Assembly: GCA_030054145.1 (NCBI GenBank)
Contig: JASGCK010000005.1
Location: 1-64,000, forward strand
DNA: 64,000 nt
DNA from: Cytophagales bacterium
Lineage (GTDB): Bacteria > Pseudomonadota > Gammaproteobacteria > Burkholderiales > Burkholderiaceae_C
Reading direction: 5' to 3'
Positions within the stretch are counted from its first letter, which is position 1. The number at the start of each line of letters is the position of its first letter. Below are positions 26,958 through 36,700 of the stretch, in pieces. Below the pieces are notes generated by a model. That model ran no database searches. It had not been told where the DNA came from and saw only the letters and a program-made list of their open reading frames with translations. The position numbers were made by a program, and so were the translations under genes.

Positions 26958-27851
26958 ATGTCTATCTACATCAATAAAAACACACGCGTGATTACCCAAG
27001 GCATTACGGGCAAAACTGGTCAATTCCACACTGAGAAATGTCAAGAGTACGCCAACGGCAAAGAATGCTTTGTCGCGGGCGTGAACCCGAAAAAAGCAGG
27101 CGAGTCGATTTTTAACATTCCGATTTACGCCTCCGTTAAAGAAGCGGCACAAGAAACGGGCGCAACGGTCTCCGTGATCTATGTGCCACCAGCAGGCGCG
27201 GCAGCTGCGATTTGGGAAGCGGTTGAGGCTAACCTCGATTTAGCCATTTGCATCACCGAAGGCATCCCCGTACGCGATATGTTGGAAGTGCGTAACCGCA
27301 TGAAGGCCAAAGAAGCCGCTGGCGGCAAAAAGACGCTCTTACTGGGCCCCAATTGCCCAGGTTTGATTACGCCTGAAGAAATCAAAATCGGCATCATGCC
27401 AGGACACATCCATCGCAAAGGCCGTATTGGCGTGGTCTCGCGCTCAGGTACGCTCACCTACGAAGCGGTGGCGCAATTGACTGAAATTGGACTGGGTCAG
27501 TCTTCAGCCGTTGGCATTGGCGGCGACCCGATCAATGGGCTCAAGCACATTGATGTGATGCGCGCGTTTAACGACGATCCTGATACCGATGCCGTCATCA
27601 TGATTGGCGAAATTGGTGGTCCAGACGAAGCCGAAGCCGCGATGTGGTGCAAAGCCAATATGAAAAAGCCCATCGTCGGCTTTATCGCTGGTGTCACAGC
27701 GCCCGCAGGCAAACGCATGGGGCACGCAGGTGCTTTAATCAGCGGCGGTGCGGATACCGCCGATGCCAAGTTAGCCATCATGGAGGCGTGCGGTTTCAAA
27801 GTCACGCGCAATCCGTCTGAAATGGGGAAACTACTCAAAGCCTTGCTGTAA
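26958..27851 (+). CDS. sucD: succinyl-CoA synthetase, alpha subunit
   Basis: 297 residues. N-terminal CoA-binding Rossmann fold MSIYINKNTRVITQGITGKTGQFH, VSVIYVPPAGAAAAIWEAVEA, LLGPNCPGLITP and the phosphorylated His region MGHAGALISGGADTADAK (the His in GHAGA). The ribosome-binding site is AAAGGAAAAAATT before ATG 26958. Works with SucC. A strong terminator follows. Confidence 0.95.
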   Translation: MSIYINKNTRVITQGITGKTGQFHTEKCQEYANGKECFVAGVNPKKAGESIFNIPIYASVKEAAQETGATVSVIYVPPAGAAAAIWEAVEANLDLAICITEGIPVRDMLEVRNRMKAKEAAGGKKTLLLGPNCPGLITPEEIKIGIMPGHIHRKGRIGVVSRSGTLTYEAVAQLTEIGLGQSSAVGIGGDPINGLKHIDVMRAFNDDPDTDAVIMIGEIGGPDEAEAAMWCKANMKKPIVGFIAGVTAPAGKRMGHAGALISGGADTADAKLAIMEACGFKVTRNPSEMGKLLKALL

Positions 27852-27878
27852 TTTATCGTTAAGATCAGACCACCCAGA

Positions 27879-27917
27879 CCACCTTTAGTAGAACGCTAGA
27901 GGGGGTTTTATTTTTTT
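27879..27917 (+). terminator. rho-independent terminator after sucD
   Basis: A 10-bp stem (27879-27888 with 27896-27905, one mismatch and one G-U pair) with a seven-base loop is followed by TTTTATTTTTTT. It lies 28 bases after the sucD stop. The T tract runs straight into the GGAG ribosome-binding site of the terC-like gene, so any transcript reading into terC must pass this hairpin. Confidence 0.7.
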
Positions 27918-27927
27918 GGAGCTTCAA

Positions 27928-28635
27928 ATGGAAATGTTAAGTGGTATGTTGAGTAGCCCAGCTTTTTGGCTGGCGGCAGGTCAAATTATTTTGATTGATA
28001 TTTTGCTTGGCGGCGACAATGCGATCTTGATTGGTCTTGCTTGCCGAAACTTACCCGCGAAACAGCGCACATGGGGCATTATTTGGGGCACAGCTGGCGC
28101 TATTATTTTGCGCGTGATCTTAATCATTTTTGCCCTAAAACTTTTGGCATTACCCTATTTAAAGTTGGCTGGAGGCTTGTTGCTGCTATGGATTGGCGTG
28201 AAGCTTGTGCTGGATGATGAGGGTGGTCACAATGATATCAAGGGCAGCGACAAGCTTTTAGCCGCGATTTGGACGATCATCATTGCAGACCTAGTCATGA
28301 GCGTGGATAACGTACTGGGCATCGCAGGTGCCGCGCAAAAAGCGAATCCTGACCATCAAACGTTTTTGATTATTTTGGGATTATTGGTCAGCATTCCTCT
28401 CATTGTTTGGGGCAGCCAACTGGTGATCAAGCTCATGGAAAGATACCCTATCGTCATTATGTTTGGTGCTGCTCTTCTGGGCTGGTTAGCTGGCGGAATG
28501 ATCGTGACCGATCCAGCAGTGAAGGGTTGGTTTGAAGCGAATATCTCCAACGCTGAATATCTAGCGGGCGCGCTGGGCGCGGTGCTAGTCGTTGCGACGG
28601 CGAAGTGGGCGACTGCGCGGGGAGCTAAGACCTAA
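27928..28635 (+). CDS. TerC family integral membrane protein
   Basis: 235 residues from ATG 27928, preceded by TTGGAG at good spacing; a TTG at 27916 is in frame but overlaps this site. About seven membrane helices. Conserved acidic motifs in helices are LLGGDNAILIGLACRNLP and DLVMSVDNVLGIAGA, matching the metal-export TerC/YjbE/Alx group; these Asp residues are thought to bind Mn2+ or other cations. The leader is short and ends in the sucD terminator; no yybP-ykoY riboswitch is evident. Confidence 0.88.
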   Translation: MEMLSGMLSSPAFWLAAGQIILIDILLGGDNAILIGLACRNLPAKQRTWGIIWGTAGAIILRVILIIFALKLLALPYLKLAGGLLLLWIGVKLVLDDEGGHNDIKGSDKLLAAIWTIIIADLVMSVDNVLGIAGAAQKANPDHQTFLIILGLLVSIPLIVWGSQLVIKLMERYPIVIMFGAALLGWLAGGMIVTDPAVKGWFEANISNAEYLAGALGAVLVVATAKWATARGAKT

Positions 28636-28777
28636 GCGCTTCACCGCTTTTGCCCTCCAACAAGGGCGGCACATGACAACGCGCTCACCATCCTGACTTT
28701 GAAGAGGGGCAAGGCTCTGGTGATGCCCGCGTTGCAGGCAACGACCAACCCGTTCATCTATTTACATTACGACTCTC

Positions 28778-28912
28778 ATGAAAAGACCAACGCCTTATTC
28801 ACCTCTTCCGCAAATCGGCATGACGCTATTGCAAATGCTCGCCACTATTGGCGTGGCAGGTCTTTTGGGCGCATGGCTATTCCCGCTCTTGCTAGCTTGG
28901 ATTCGTCAATAA
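28778..28912 (+). CDS. 44-residue type IV prepilin-like mini-protein
   Basis: A 44-residue frame from ATG 28778. After 14 leader residues ending in Gly comes MTLLQMLATIGVAGLLGAWL, which mirrors the class III signal and N-terminal helix of type IV pilins (G|FTLIELM.V..I.GIL). The essential Glu5 is replaced by Gln, and the protein ends 30 residues after the predicted cleavage site, with no globular head. The stop lies one base before the TTG start of the pglL-like gene, so the two are almost certainly co-translated. It may be a degenerate minor pilin or a small membrane partner of the oligosaccharyltransferase. Confidence 0.55.
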   Translation: MKRPTPYSPLPQIGMTLLQMLATIGVAGLLGAWLFPLLLAWIRQ

Positions 28913-28913
28913 C

Positions 28914-30455
28914 TTGCCGCGTACTTGGCTCCCGCATTTAACAATTGCACTAGGGGCCGCCCTCTGGGTGTGTCCGTTTTGGACGATTCCAACTGCCATC
29001 GTGCCCTCTTTTTTATGGGCAGGTGCGGGCTTTGGACTGTTACTGCTGCTGCATCTGCATAGCGCCCAATCCTCTTGGCTGAAGCGCACCGCCCAAGAGC
29101 CGCAACGACTCTTTTTATGTCTGCTGCTCAGTCTTGGCTGCATGATCGCGCTGCGCAGTGCAACACTGCAAAACACCTTGGCCGCAGCGCTATGCCTTGC
29201 CAGTATTGGCTTTGCCGCCATGCTTGCGGCGCAGCAAAACAAAGCAACCGTCGCAACATGGATGGCATGGTCGTGGCTTTGGGCGGGACTCATCAACACA
29301 ACATGGGCGCTCGCACAATATTTTGGTTGGACCACTGAACCCTTGCTAGGCATGGCTTTTGGCTACTTACGCCAGCGCAATAATTTTGCAACGCTTTGCA
29401 GCTTAGCGCTGATTGGACTGCTTTACTTGTGGCATGAGCGGCACATTCGCGCCCCACTTATTGCGCTAGCTACCGCGCTACTGCTTGCGGGACTTGCGGC
29501 TTCCACATCCAGAACCAGCTTCTTGCAGTGCGCGGTGCTACTTGCCAGCGTGCTGTATTTGCATAAACAATACCGTCGCCAGTTTTTGCTGATCGCACTG
29601 GGCTATGTGTTTTTAACAGCTGCGCTACCTTTTTTAATCGGCTCGCCAGAGAGCATGGGGACACGTCTTTTGGGCACAACAAGCGGCGGACACTTTCAAG
29701 ACAGCCGGCGCATACTGTGGGATAACGTACTTGCTCTCATCCATCAGCAGCCTTTGCTGGGTGTGGGTTGGCGTGAATTAGACCTTGCGCTGCATCTTGC
29801 CGATTTTGGCGCAGCGACGCGCTTTCCTGGGCAAGTGGACAACGCGCACAATCTGCCACTTCAGTTTGCCGCCGAGCTAGGCATTCCCTGTGCAGCGCTG
29901 TGGCTGACTGCTTTGTTGTGGCTCATCATCCGCAACAAGCCGTGGCAAGCACGAGCGCCCGAGCAGTTGTTGGGCTGGGGCATTTTGCTCATGATTGGCA
30001 TCCATAGCTTGCTGGAATATCCGCTGTGGTACGCGCCGTTTCAAATCGCCACGGGCTTTGCCGCAGGACTTGTTTTTACAAGACCACCCTCGCAAGCCTT
30101 ATTCCACTTGGCTAGCCAAGGCAAAGCGCCTGTAATCCTTATTCTACAAGGCTTAGCGGGAATCGGCTTGATTGTTTTTTCCGCCTACGCCGCATTCGAC
30201 TATCACCGCGTTCATCAGCTCTTCATTGCAGACGCAGCGCGCTCCAGCGTCTACCGCACAAAGACCCTTGCCCAAGCCGAAGCCAGCTGGCTGTTTGCTG
30301 CGCAAGTACGCTACGCCAAACTCAGCACCACGCCGCTCACAAAAGACAACGCGCAGCAGATGCATCGGCTGGCGGAACAAGTGCTGCACTTCAGCCCCGA
30401 GCCTTGGGTTTTTCAAAAACTGAGCGATGCGGCTGATCTTGCCGCGCGCGATTGA
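28914..30455 (+). CDS. pglL: PglL-type O-oligosaccharyltransferase / Wzy-ligase family protein
   Basis: 513 residues, start TTG 28914 one base after the mini-pilin stop. About 11-12 membrane helices. The N-terminal PglL motif GYLRQRNNFATLCSLALIGLLY and the large periplasmic loop with GVGWRELDLALHL, VDNAHNLPLQFAAELG are diagnostic: the conserved His in DNAHN is needed for glycan transfer. PglL moves lipid-linked glycans to Ser/Thr of pilins and other proteins in the periplasm. WaaL and Wzy share the fold, but the pilin-like neighbour favours PglL. The C-terminal 80 residues are soluble. Confidence 0.82.
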   Translation: MPRTWLPHLTIALGAALWVCPFWTIPTAIVPSFLWAGAGFGLLLLLHLHSAQSSWLKRTAQEPQRLFLCLLLSLGCMIALRSATLQNTLAAALCLASIGFAAMLAAQQNKATVATWMAWSWLWAGLINTTWALAQYFGWTTEPLLGMAFGYLRQRNNFATLCSLALIGLLYLWHERHIRAPLIALATALLLAGLAASTSRTSFLQCAVLLASVLYLHKQYRRQFLLIALGYVFLTAALPFLIGSPESMGTRLLGTTSGGHFQDSRRILWDNVLALIHQQPLLGVGWRELDLALHLADFGAATRFPGQVDNAHNLPLQFAAELGIPCAALWLTALLWLIIRNKPWQARAPEQLLGWGILLMIGIHSLLEYPLWYAPFQIATGFAAGLVFTRPPSQALFHLASQGKAPVILILQGLAGIGLIVFSAYAAFDYHRVHQLFIADAARSSVYRTKTLAQAEASWLFAAQVRYAKLSTTPLTKDNAQQMHRLAEQVLHFSPEPWVFQKLSDAADLAARD

Positions 30456-30496
30456 GCGCCGCCACAACCTTTACCGCCACCCCTAAAATAAACCTT

Positions 30497-31342
30497 ATGG
30501 CAAATTACATCCTCACTCTCTCCTGCACCGATCGTGCGGGCATCGTCCACGCCGTTTCAGGATTCCTGTTTGAGCAAGGCAGCAACATCGAAGAGGCGCA
30601 GCAGTTCTCCGACTTGCAAACGCAGCGCTTTTTTATGCGCATCCGCTTTAGTTGCGACCGTGTGCCGCATGACGATTTAGAAACACTCTTCATGGCGTTT
30701 GCGTCGGAAAACAAGATGCAACTGAGCTTGCACGCAGCGCAGCAGCCCATAAAAACGGTGCTGATGGTCAGCCAAGAGGGGCATTGCCTCAACGATTTAC
30801 TCTTTCGCTGGAAGAGCGGTTTACTCAACTTAGACGTTCGCGCTATTGTGAGCAACCACCGCGAGTTTTATCAACTTGCCGCGAGCTACAACGTGCCATT
30901 CCACCACATCCCCGTCACCAAGAGCAGCAAAGCAAGCGCCGAAGCCAAGACCTACGACATCATTCAATCGGAAGGCGCGGAACTGGTGGTGCTGGCGCGT
31001 TATATGCAAATCCTCTCGGACGACTTGTGCAACAAACTCAGCGGACGCGCGATCAATATTCACCACAGTTTTCTGCCCAGCTTCAAAGGCGCAAAGCCTT
31101 ACCAACAAGCGCACGACCGAGGTGTGAAATTAATTGGCGCAACCGCTCACTACGTCACCGCCGAGCTGGACGAGGGGCCCATCATTGAACAAGATGTGGC
31201 GCGTGTTGATCACAGCCGCACCGTGCAAGACCTCACCAGCATTGGTCGCGACACCGAGAGCCAAGTGCTCGCTCGCGCCGTCAAGTGGCACAGCGAACAC
31301 CGCGTGCTGATGAATGGCTCTAAAACCGTGGTGTTTCGGTGA
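30497..31342 (+). CDS. purU: formyltetrahydrofolate deformylase
   Basis: 281 residues from ATG 30497. An N-terminal ACT domain (ANYILTLSCTDRAGIVHAVSGFL, about 1-85) regulates activity; the formyltransferase-like hydrolase domain carries VLMVSQEGHCLNDLL, FHHIPVTKSSKA, INIHHSFLPSFKGAKPY and GATAHYVTAELDEGPIIEQD with catalytic Asn/His/Asp. It hydrolyses 10-formyl-THF to formate and THF. The stop overlaps glcD (GTGA). Glycine/glyoxylate balance links it to the glycolate genes. Confidence 0.93.
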   Translation: MANYILTLSCTDRAGIVHAVSGFLFEQGSNIEEAQQFSDLQTQRFFMRIRFSCDRVPHDDLETLFMAFASENKMQLSLHAAQQPIKTVLMVSQEGHCLNDLLFRWKSGLLNLDVRAIVSNHREFYQLAASYNVPFHHIPVTKSSKASAEAKTYDIIQSEGAELVVLARYMQILSDDLCNKLSGRAINIHHSFLPSFKGAKPYQQAHDRGVKLIGATAHYVTAELDEGPIIEQDVARVDHSRTVQDLTSIGRDTESQVLARAVKWHSEHRVLMNGSKTVVFR

Positions 31343-32799
31343 ATCAACATCTCCAATCCGCCCTGCTCGCCGTGCTGCCAGCGCACGCCTTACTCTGGCA
31401 ATCCGAGGACACCATTCCCTACGAATGCGATGGCCTCACCGCCTACCGCCAGCGCCCAATGGCTGTGGCTTTGCCTGAGACCGAAGCGCAAGTGCAAGGC
31501 GTACTCAAGGCTTGCCACGCGGCTGGCGTGCCCGTGGTGGCGCGTGGTGCGGGCACGGGCTTGTCTGGCGGCGCACTGCCGCTGGCCAATGGCGTGACGC
31601 TCTCGCTGGCCAAATTTAATCAACGCATCGCTATCGATCTGGCCTCTTGCACAGCAAGCGTTCAGTCTGGCGTGCGCAACCTTGCCATCAGCGAAGCGGC
31701 GGCGCAATATGGGCTGTACTACGCGCCCGACCCCAGCAGCCAAATCGCCTGCACGATTGGCGGCAACGTGGCAGAAAACTCGGGCGGCGTACATTGCCTC
31801 AAGTACGGACTCACCCTGCACAATGTGCTGCGGGTACGCGGCTTTACGGTTGAGGGCGACCCCATTGAGTTTGGCTCGGACGCGCTCGATACAGCAGGTT
31901 TCGATTTACTGCCCGTGCTGGTTGGCTCCGAAGGAATGCTCGCGGTGACAACCGAAGTGACGGTCAAACTCATTCCCAAACCAACGCTGGCACGCTGCAT
32001 CATGGCGAGCTTTGACGATATGAAAAAAGCCGGCGATGCCGTCGCCTCGGTCATTGCCGCAGGCATCATTCCTGCGGGTCTTGAGATGATGGACAAACCC
32101 ATGACCGCTGCGGTAGAAGCCTTTGTTCATGCGGGCTACGACCTGTCTGCCGAAGCGATCTTGCTGTGCGAGTCCGACGGCACAGCAGACGAAGTCGCGG
32201 AAGAAATAGCGCACATGACGGCGGTACTCAACCGCTGCGGCGCGACCGCGATTGCCGTATCAAAAGACGAAGCCGAGCGGCTTCAATTTTGGAGCGGTCG
32301 CAAAAACGCCTTTCCCGCATCAGGCCGCATCAGCCCCGACTATATGTGCATGGACTCCACCATTCCGCGCAAACGCTTGGCGGACATCTTGCTGGCGATT
32401 CAAGGTATGGAGAAAAAGTACGGGCTCAAATGCGCCAACGTTTTCCATGCGGGCGATGGCAATTTGCACCCACTCATCCTGTTTGATGCCAGCGATGCCG
32501 AGCAGTTGCACCGCTGCGAACTCTTTGGCGCGGACATCCTAGAGACCAGCGTCGCCATGGGCGGCACGGTGACGGGCGAGCACGGCGTGGGCGTGGAAAA
32601 ACTCAACTCCATGTGCGTGCAGTTCACCGCCGCAGAGAACGAATTCATGTTCGCCATCAAACGCGCGTTCGATGCCAAAGGCACACTCAACCCTGGCAAA
32701 GTCATCCCCACTTTGCAGCGCTGCGCAGAGTACGGCAAAGTTGTCATCAAAGGCTCGCAAGGGCAAACAATGGCATTCCCCGAGCTTGAGCGGTTTTAA
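31339..32799 (+). CDS. glcD: glycolate oxidase FAD-linked subunit
   Basis: 486 residues from GTG 31339, overlapping the purU stop. FAD_binding_4 (PCMH) fold with VPVVARGAGTGLSGGALPL and DPSSQIACTIGGNVAENSGG; C-terminal cap with NVFHAGDGNLHPLILFD and GTVTGEHGVGVEK, which bind the substrate carboxylate and metal. GlcD with GlcE and GlcF oxidises glycolate to glyoxylate at the membrane. Here glcE and glcF are about 20-27 kb away on the other strand. The stop codon lies inside the left arm of a 33-bp inverted repeat. Confidence 0.92.
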   Translation: MNQHLQSALLAVLPAHALLWQSEDTIPYECDGLTAYRQRPMAVALPETEAQVQGVLKACHAAGVPVVARGAGTGLSGGALPLANGVTLSLAKFNQRIAIDLASCTASVQSGVRNLAISEAAAQYGLYYAPDPSSQIACTIGGNVAENSGGVHCLKYGLTLHNVLRVRGFTVEGDPIEFGSDALDTAGFDLLPVLVGSEGMLAVTTEVTVKLIPKPTLARCIMASFDDMKKAGDAVASVIAAGIIPAGLEMMDKPMTAAVEAFVHAGYDLSAEAILLCESDGTADEVAEEIAHMTAVLNRCGATAIAVSKDEAERLQFWSGRKNAFPASGRISPDYMCMDSTIPRKRLADILLAIQGMEKKYGLKCANVFHAGDGNLHPLILFDASDAEQLHRCELFGADILETSVAMGGTVTGEHGVGVEKLNSMCVQFTAAENEFMFAIKRAFDAKGTLNPGKVIPTLQRCAEYGKVVIKGSQGQTMAFPELERF

Positions 32800-32895
32800 A
32801 TTTAATTGGGGACAGACCCTAATTATTCGGTGAAGCTTTTCCAACTAGCGATAACGGTTCTAAATAATTAGGGTCTGTCCCCAATTAAATTTAAA
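32795..32895. repeat. REPIN-like element with perfect 33-bp inverted repeats
   Basis: Arms at 32795-32827 and 32863-32895 are perfect reverse complements, each containing the core GGGGACAGACCC. The 35-base spacer contains TCGGTGAAGCTTTTCC. This core resembles repeats mobilised by REP-associated tyrosine transposases (RAYTs). The left arm carries the stop codon of glcD and the right arm ends nine bases before the SDR start. No transposase gene is present in the window. Confidence 0.8.
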
Positions 32896-32904
32896 GGCAC
32901 GAAC

Positions 32905-33675
32905 ATGAGCACACTTGTTTTCATCACAGGCGCATCTAGCGGCATTGGTCAAGCGATGGCCCAGCGTTTTTATGCGGCCGGTTATTCGCTTGCACTGGTC
33001 GCGCGGCGCGGCGAAGTCATCGCGCAGTGGGCGCAAGCACAAGGCTGGCAAACCAATCGATACAAGGTCTACAGCGCAGACGTCTCTAACGTTGACAGCA
33101 TCATCGCCGCTGCCAACGCCTGCATCGCCGCGCAAGGCTTGCCCGATAGGGTGATTGCTAACGCTGGCATCAGCATCGGCATCGACACGGCCGAGCGCAG
33201 TGATTTAGACGTGATGCGCGAGGTCTACGCCACCAACAACATCGGACTTGCGGCAACCTTTAGCGCATTCATTCGTCCCATGCAAAAGCGCGGCAGCGGC
33301 AAGCTAGTTGGTATCGCCAGCGTAGCGGGCATCCGCGGCCTGCCAGGGCACGGCGCGTATAGCTCCAGCAAAGCGGCCGTCATCAGTTATTGCGAAAGCC
33401 TGCGCGGCGAAATGAAAGCGTTTGGCATCGACGTGCTCACCCTCTTGCCCGGCTACATCGCCACGCCGCTGACCAGCAAAAACAGCTATTCCATGCCCTT
33501 TTTAATGCAGCCAGAAACCTTTGCCGATAAGGCTTACGAGGCAATTGAAGCCAGCGTCAGCTACCGCGTGATCCCGTGGCAAATGGGCGTGGTCGCCAAA
33601 CTCTTGCGCCTGCTGCCCAACTGGTTATTTGATCAAGCATTGAAAGGTAGACCGCGCAAGCATCGGGGCACTTGA
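32905..33675 (+). CDS. short-chain dehydrogenase/reductase
   Basis: 256 residues. Cofactor motif VFITGASSGIGQAMA, NAG in VIANAGISIG, catalytic Ser in GIASVAGIRG, and Tyr-x-x-x-Lys in AYSSSKAAVISY; LPGYIATPLTSKN follows. The Arg-Arg after the second strand (LVARRGE) suggests NADP(H). It resembles YdfG/DltE-type reductases, but the substrate is unknown. Its leader is the right arm of the REPIN-like element, and a 16-bp hairpin follows the stop codon by one base. Confidence 0.85.
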   Translation: MSTLVFITGASSGIGQAMAQRFYAAGYSLALVARRGEVIAQWAQAQGWQTNRYKVYSADVSNVDSIIAAANACIAAQGLPDRVIANAGISIGIDTAERSDLDVMREVYATNNIGLAATFSAFIRPMQKRGSGKLVGIASVAGIRGLPGHGAYSSSKAAVISYCESLRGEMKAFGIDVLTLLPGYIATPLTSKNSYSMPFLMQPETFADKAYEAIEASVSYRVIPWQMGVVAKLLRLLPNWLFDQALKGRPRKHRGT

Positions 33676-33676
33676 G

Positions 33677-33715
33677 TCCTTGCATATTGTCAATGATGGT
33701 GACAATATGCAAGGA
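33677..33715. promoter_or_regulatory. 16-bp perfect inverted repeat upstream of the defence-like operon
   Basis: Arms TCCTTGCATATTGTCA and TGACAATATGCAAGGA with a seven-base centre. It begins one base after the SDR stop and ends 84 bases before the helicase start. No T tract follows, so it is a poor terminator. It may be an operator for the downstream operon or a processing signal. Confidence 0.5.
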
Positions 33716-33799
33716 TGAATATCTTAGACACCCCTAGAAATCCACTGTCATTCGCACAACATCTCTTGGCGTAATCGTGTTTGAAGGTATAAACAAAAG

Positions 33800-36700
33800 A
33801 TGTCCCGCATATTTGACAACATAGAAAACGATTTACTCGACGCCTTGCGCGCCACGCTGCAAGTCTCTAAACGCGCTGACTTTTGCGTAGGTTATCTCAA
33901 TCTGCGCGGTTGGCAGTCCATTGATGATCTGATCCAAACATGGAATCCCGAGCTTGGGCAACAGTGCCGTGTGCTAGTGGGTATGCAGCGCCCTCCTAGC
34001 GAAGATATTCGGGAGCTATATCGTCAACTACCAGAGATAGAAGCGCTAGACAATGCGACGGCGACCAGACTCAAACATCAATTTGCAGCTCACCTTCGCG
34101 AGCAAATCACACTTGGCATTCCAACAGGCAAAGACGAAGCAGGTTTGCGTCAATTGGCGCAGCAGCTCCGCGCCAAGCAAGTCGTTGTCAAACTCTTTTT
34201 GCCGTACCCACTTCACGCAAAACTCTATTTGTTATTTCGTGACGATGCCAATAACCCCATCACGGGGTTTGTCGGCAGTAGCAACTTGACATTGTCTGGT
34301 CTCACCAAAAACGGCGAGCTTAATGTGGATGTACTCGATCACCTCGGGACAGAAAAACTATCCAAATGGTTCGAGACGCGTTGGCAAGAGCGTTGGGCCC
34401 TGGATGTCTCGGCAGATTTAGCCACCATTATTGAGACCAGTTGGGCACGCGAAGAGCCCATCCCGCCGTATCACATCTACCTCAACATGGCGTACCACCT
34501 TAGCACCGAAGCACGCGCAGGCCTCAGCCAATTTCGCCTGCCAGCGCGTTTTGAAAGCGAGCTATTTGAGTTTCAAAAAAGCGCGGTCAAGATTGCAGCA
34601 CGCCATTTACAAAAACGTGGCGGCGTGCTAATTGGCGACGTGGTGGGTCTTGGCAAAACCATGATGGCAACGGCTTTGGCGCGTATGTTTGAGGATGATT
34701 TTGGTTACGAGACGCTCATTATTTGCCCTAAAAATTTAGAGCCCATGTGGGAGAGTTATCGCACCCAATATGGGCTACGCGGCACCGTCTTATCCGTGTC
34801 GCAAGTCACCAAAAAACTGCCCGAGCTCAAGCCTTACAAACTTGTCTTGATTGACGAGAGCCACAATCTACGTAACCGCGAAGGCAGGCGTTACAAAGCG
34901 ATTGCTGACTACATCAAGAGCGTGGACGCAAAAGTCATCTTGCTAACAGCGACCCCGTACAACAAATCAAAAACCGATTTATCTTCGCAACTGCGTTTAT
35001 TCATTGACGAAAAAACAAACATCGGCATTCGTCCCGAACACCATATGCGCAAGCTAGGCATAGGCGAGGCAGAGTTTGAACGCAAGCATCAATGCCGAGT
35101 GAACTCCATTTTGGCAATAGAAAAGAGTGAAGAGTTTGATGATTGGCGTGAACTCATCCGCCTCTACATGGTGCGCCGCACGCGCAGCTTCATCATTCAG
35201 CATTACACCGAGCTAGATGCCAAAGGGCGCCCGTTTATTGCAGGCTCAAACACGACCGGTTCTATGAGCGAGCGGCGCTATTTTCCCGTTCGCAAACCCA
35301 TGTCACTTGAGTTCGAGGTGAACGAGGCCGACCAAGCCGACAGCTATGCGCGCCTTTACTCGCCAGCGGTTGTAGATGACATCAATGCGCTGCACGTACC
35401 GCGTTACGGTCTTGGTCTTTACATTGACCCCGCCCAGGCAAAAAAGGCAACATCTGCTGAAGGCAAGATGATTGAAAACCTAAGTCGTGCAGGCAAGCGC
35501 CTCATGGGGTTTTGCCGTACCAATCTCTTTAAGCGCTTAGAGTCCAGCGGCTTTTCATTTTTGCAATCAATTGACCGGCATATTTTGCGTAATGAAATTT
35601 ATCTTTATGCGATTGAACAGGGGCTTGATTTGCCAGTAGGCGTACTCGATGCAGGCTTGCTAGATGTCGAGCGCGTTGACGAAGATGCAGAGGGTTTGGA
35701 AGGTGAACCAGAAGATTTGCTTGACGGAATGGTGGCTAACGCTGCGCAGCCAGACGGCAGCTTTAGCGGCATGGCACGAGCCAAAGCAGTGTACGTGCAA
35801 TACGCAACCGAATTTAAAAAACGTTTTAAGTGGATTCGGCCGGGTCTCTTCAAACCCAAGCTTGCTGAAGATCTTGAAGAGGACACCGCAAGGCTTAAAG
35901 CACGTCTGCAAATGCAAGGCGTGTGGGATGCGACGCGCGATAACAAGCTCATTGCATTGCACACTTTGATTACACAAACGCATGGCAAAAACAAGGTGCT
36001 TGTCTTCACCCAATTTGCCGATACAGCGCGTTACCTAGAACGTGAGCTCAAGCACGCTGGCGTGACGCAGGTGGCAGTTGCCACAGGCGCCAGCGGCGAC
36101 CCGTATGGCTTGGCTTGCCGCTTCTCGCCAAAATCTAATGGGAAAACCATCAACAAATCTGATGAGGTACGTGTTCTCATTTGTACCGATGTTTTGTCTG
36201 AAGGACAGAATCTGCAAGACAGCAACGTCGTTGTGAACTTTGACTTGCCTTGGGCCATCATCCGCCTCATTCAACGTGCAGGGCGTGTTGACCGCATTGG
36301 ACAACGCGCGGAAGAAATTTTTTGCTATTCATTTCTACCCGCCGATGGCGTTGAGCAACTGATTCAATTACGCTCTCGCATTCGCCAGCGCTTAAAAGAA
36401 AATGCCGAAGTAGTTGGCACCGATGAAGCGTTTTTTGAAGGTGATGCTGCCGCCGAGGAACAGCAAACACTGCGCAACCTCTACACCGAACAGCAAGGCG
36501 TTTTAGACGACAACGATGATGAGGTCGATCTCGCCTCCTATGCGTGGCAAATTTGGAAACAAGCAACCAGCGATAACCCCGAGCTTGCCAAGGCAGTGGA
36601 GTCGCTCCCGCCCGTGGTGTATTCTGCAAAAGCGGCAATTGACCGTACAACTGAAGCGGGCGCACTCGTCTATGTCAAATCCCCCGAAGGTAATGATCAC

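Noticed and set aside
27852..27927. yybP-ykoY Mn riboswitch before terC
   Set aside because: The leader is only about 75 bases and is explained by a terminator hairpin. The conserved riboswitch loops are not visible.
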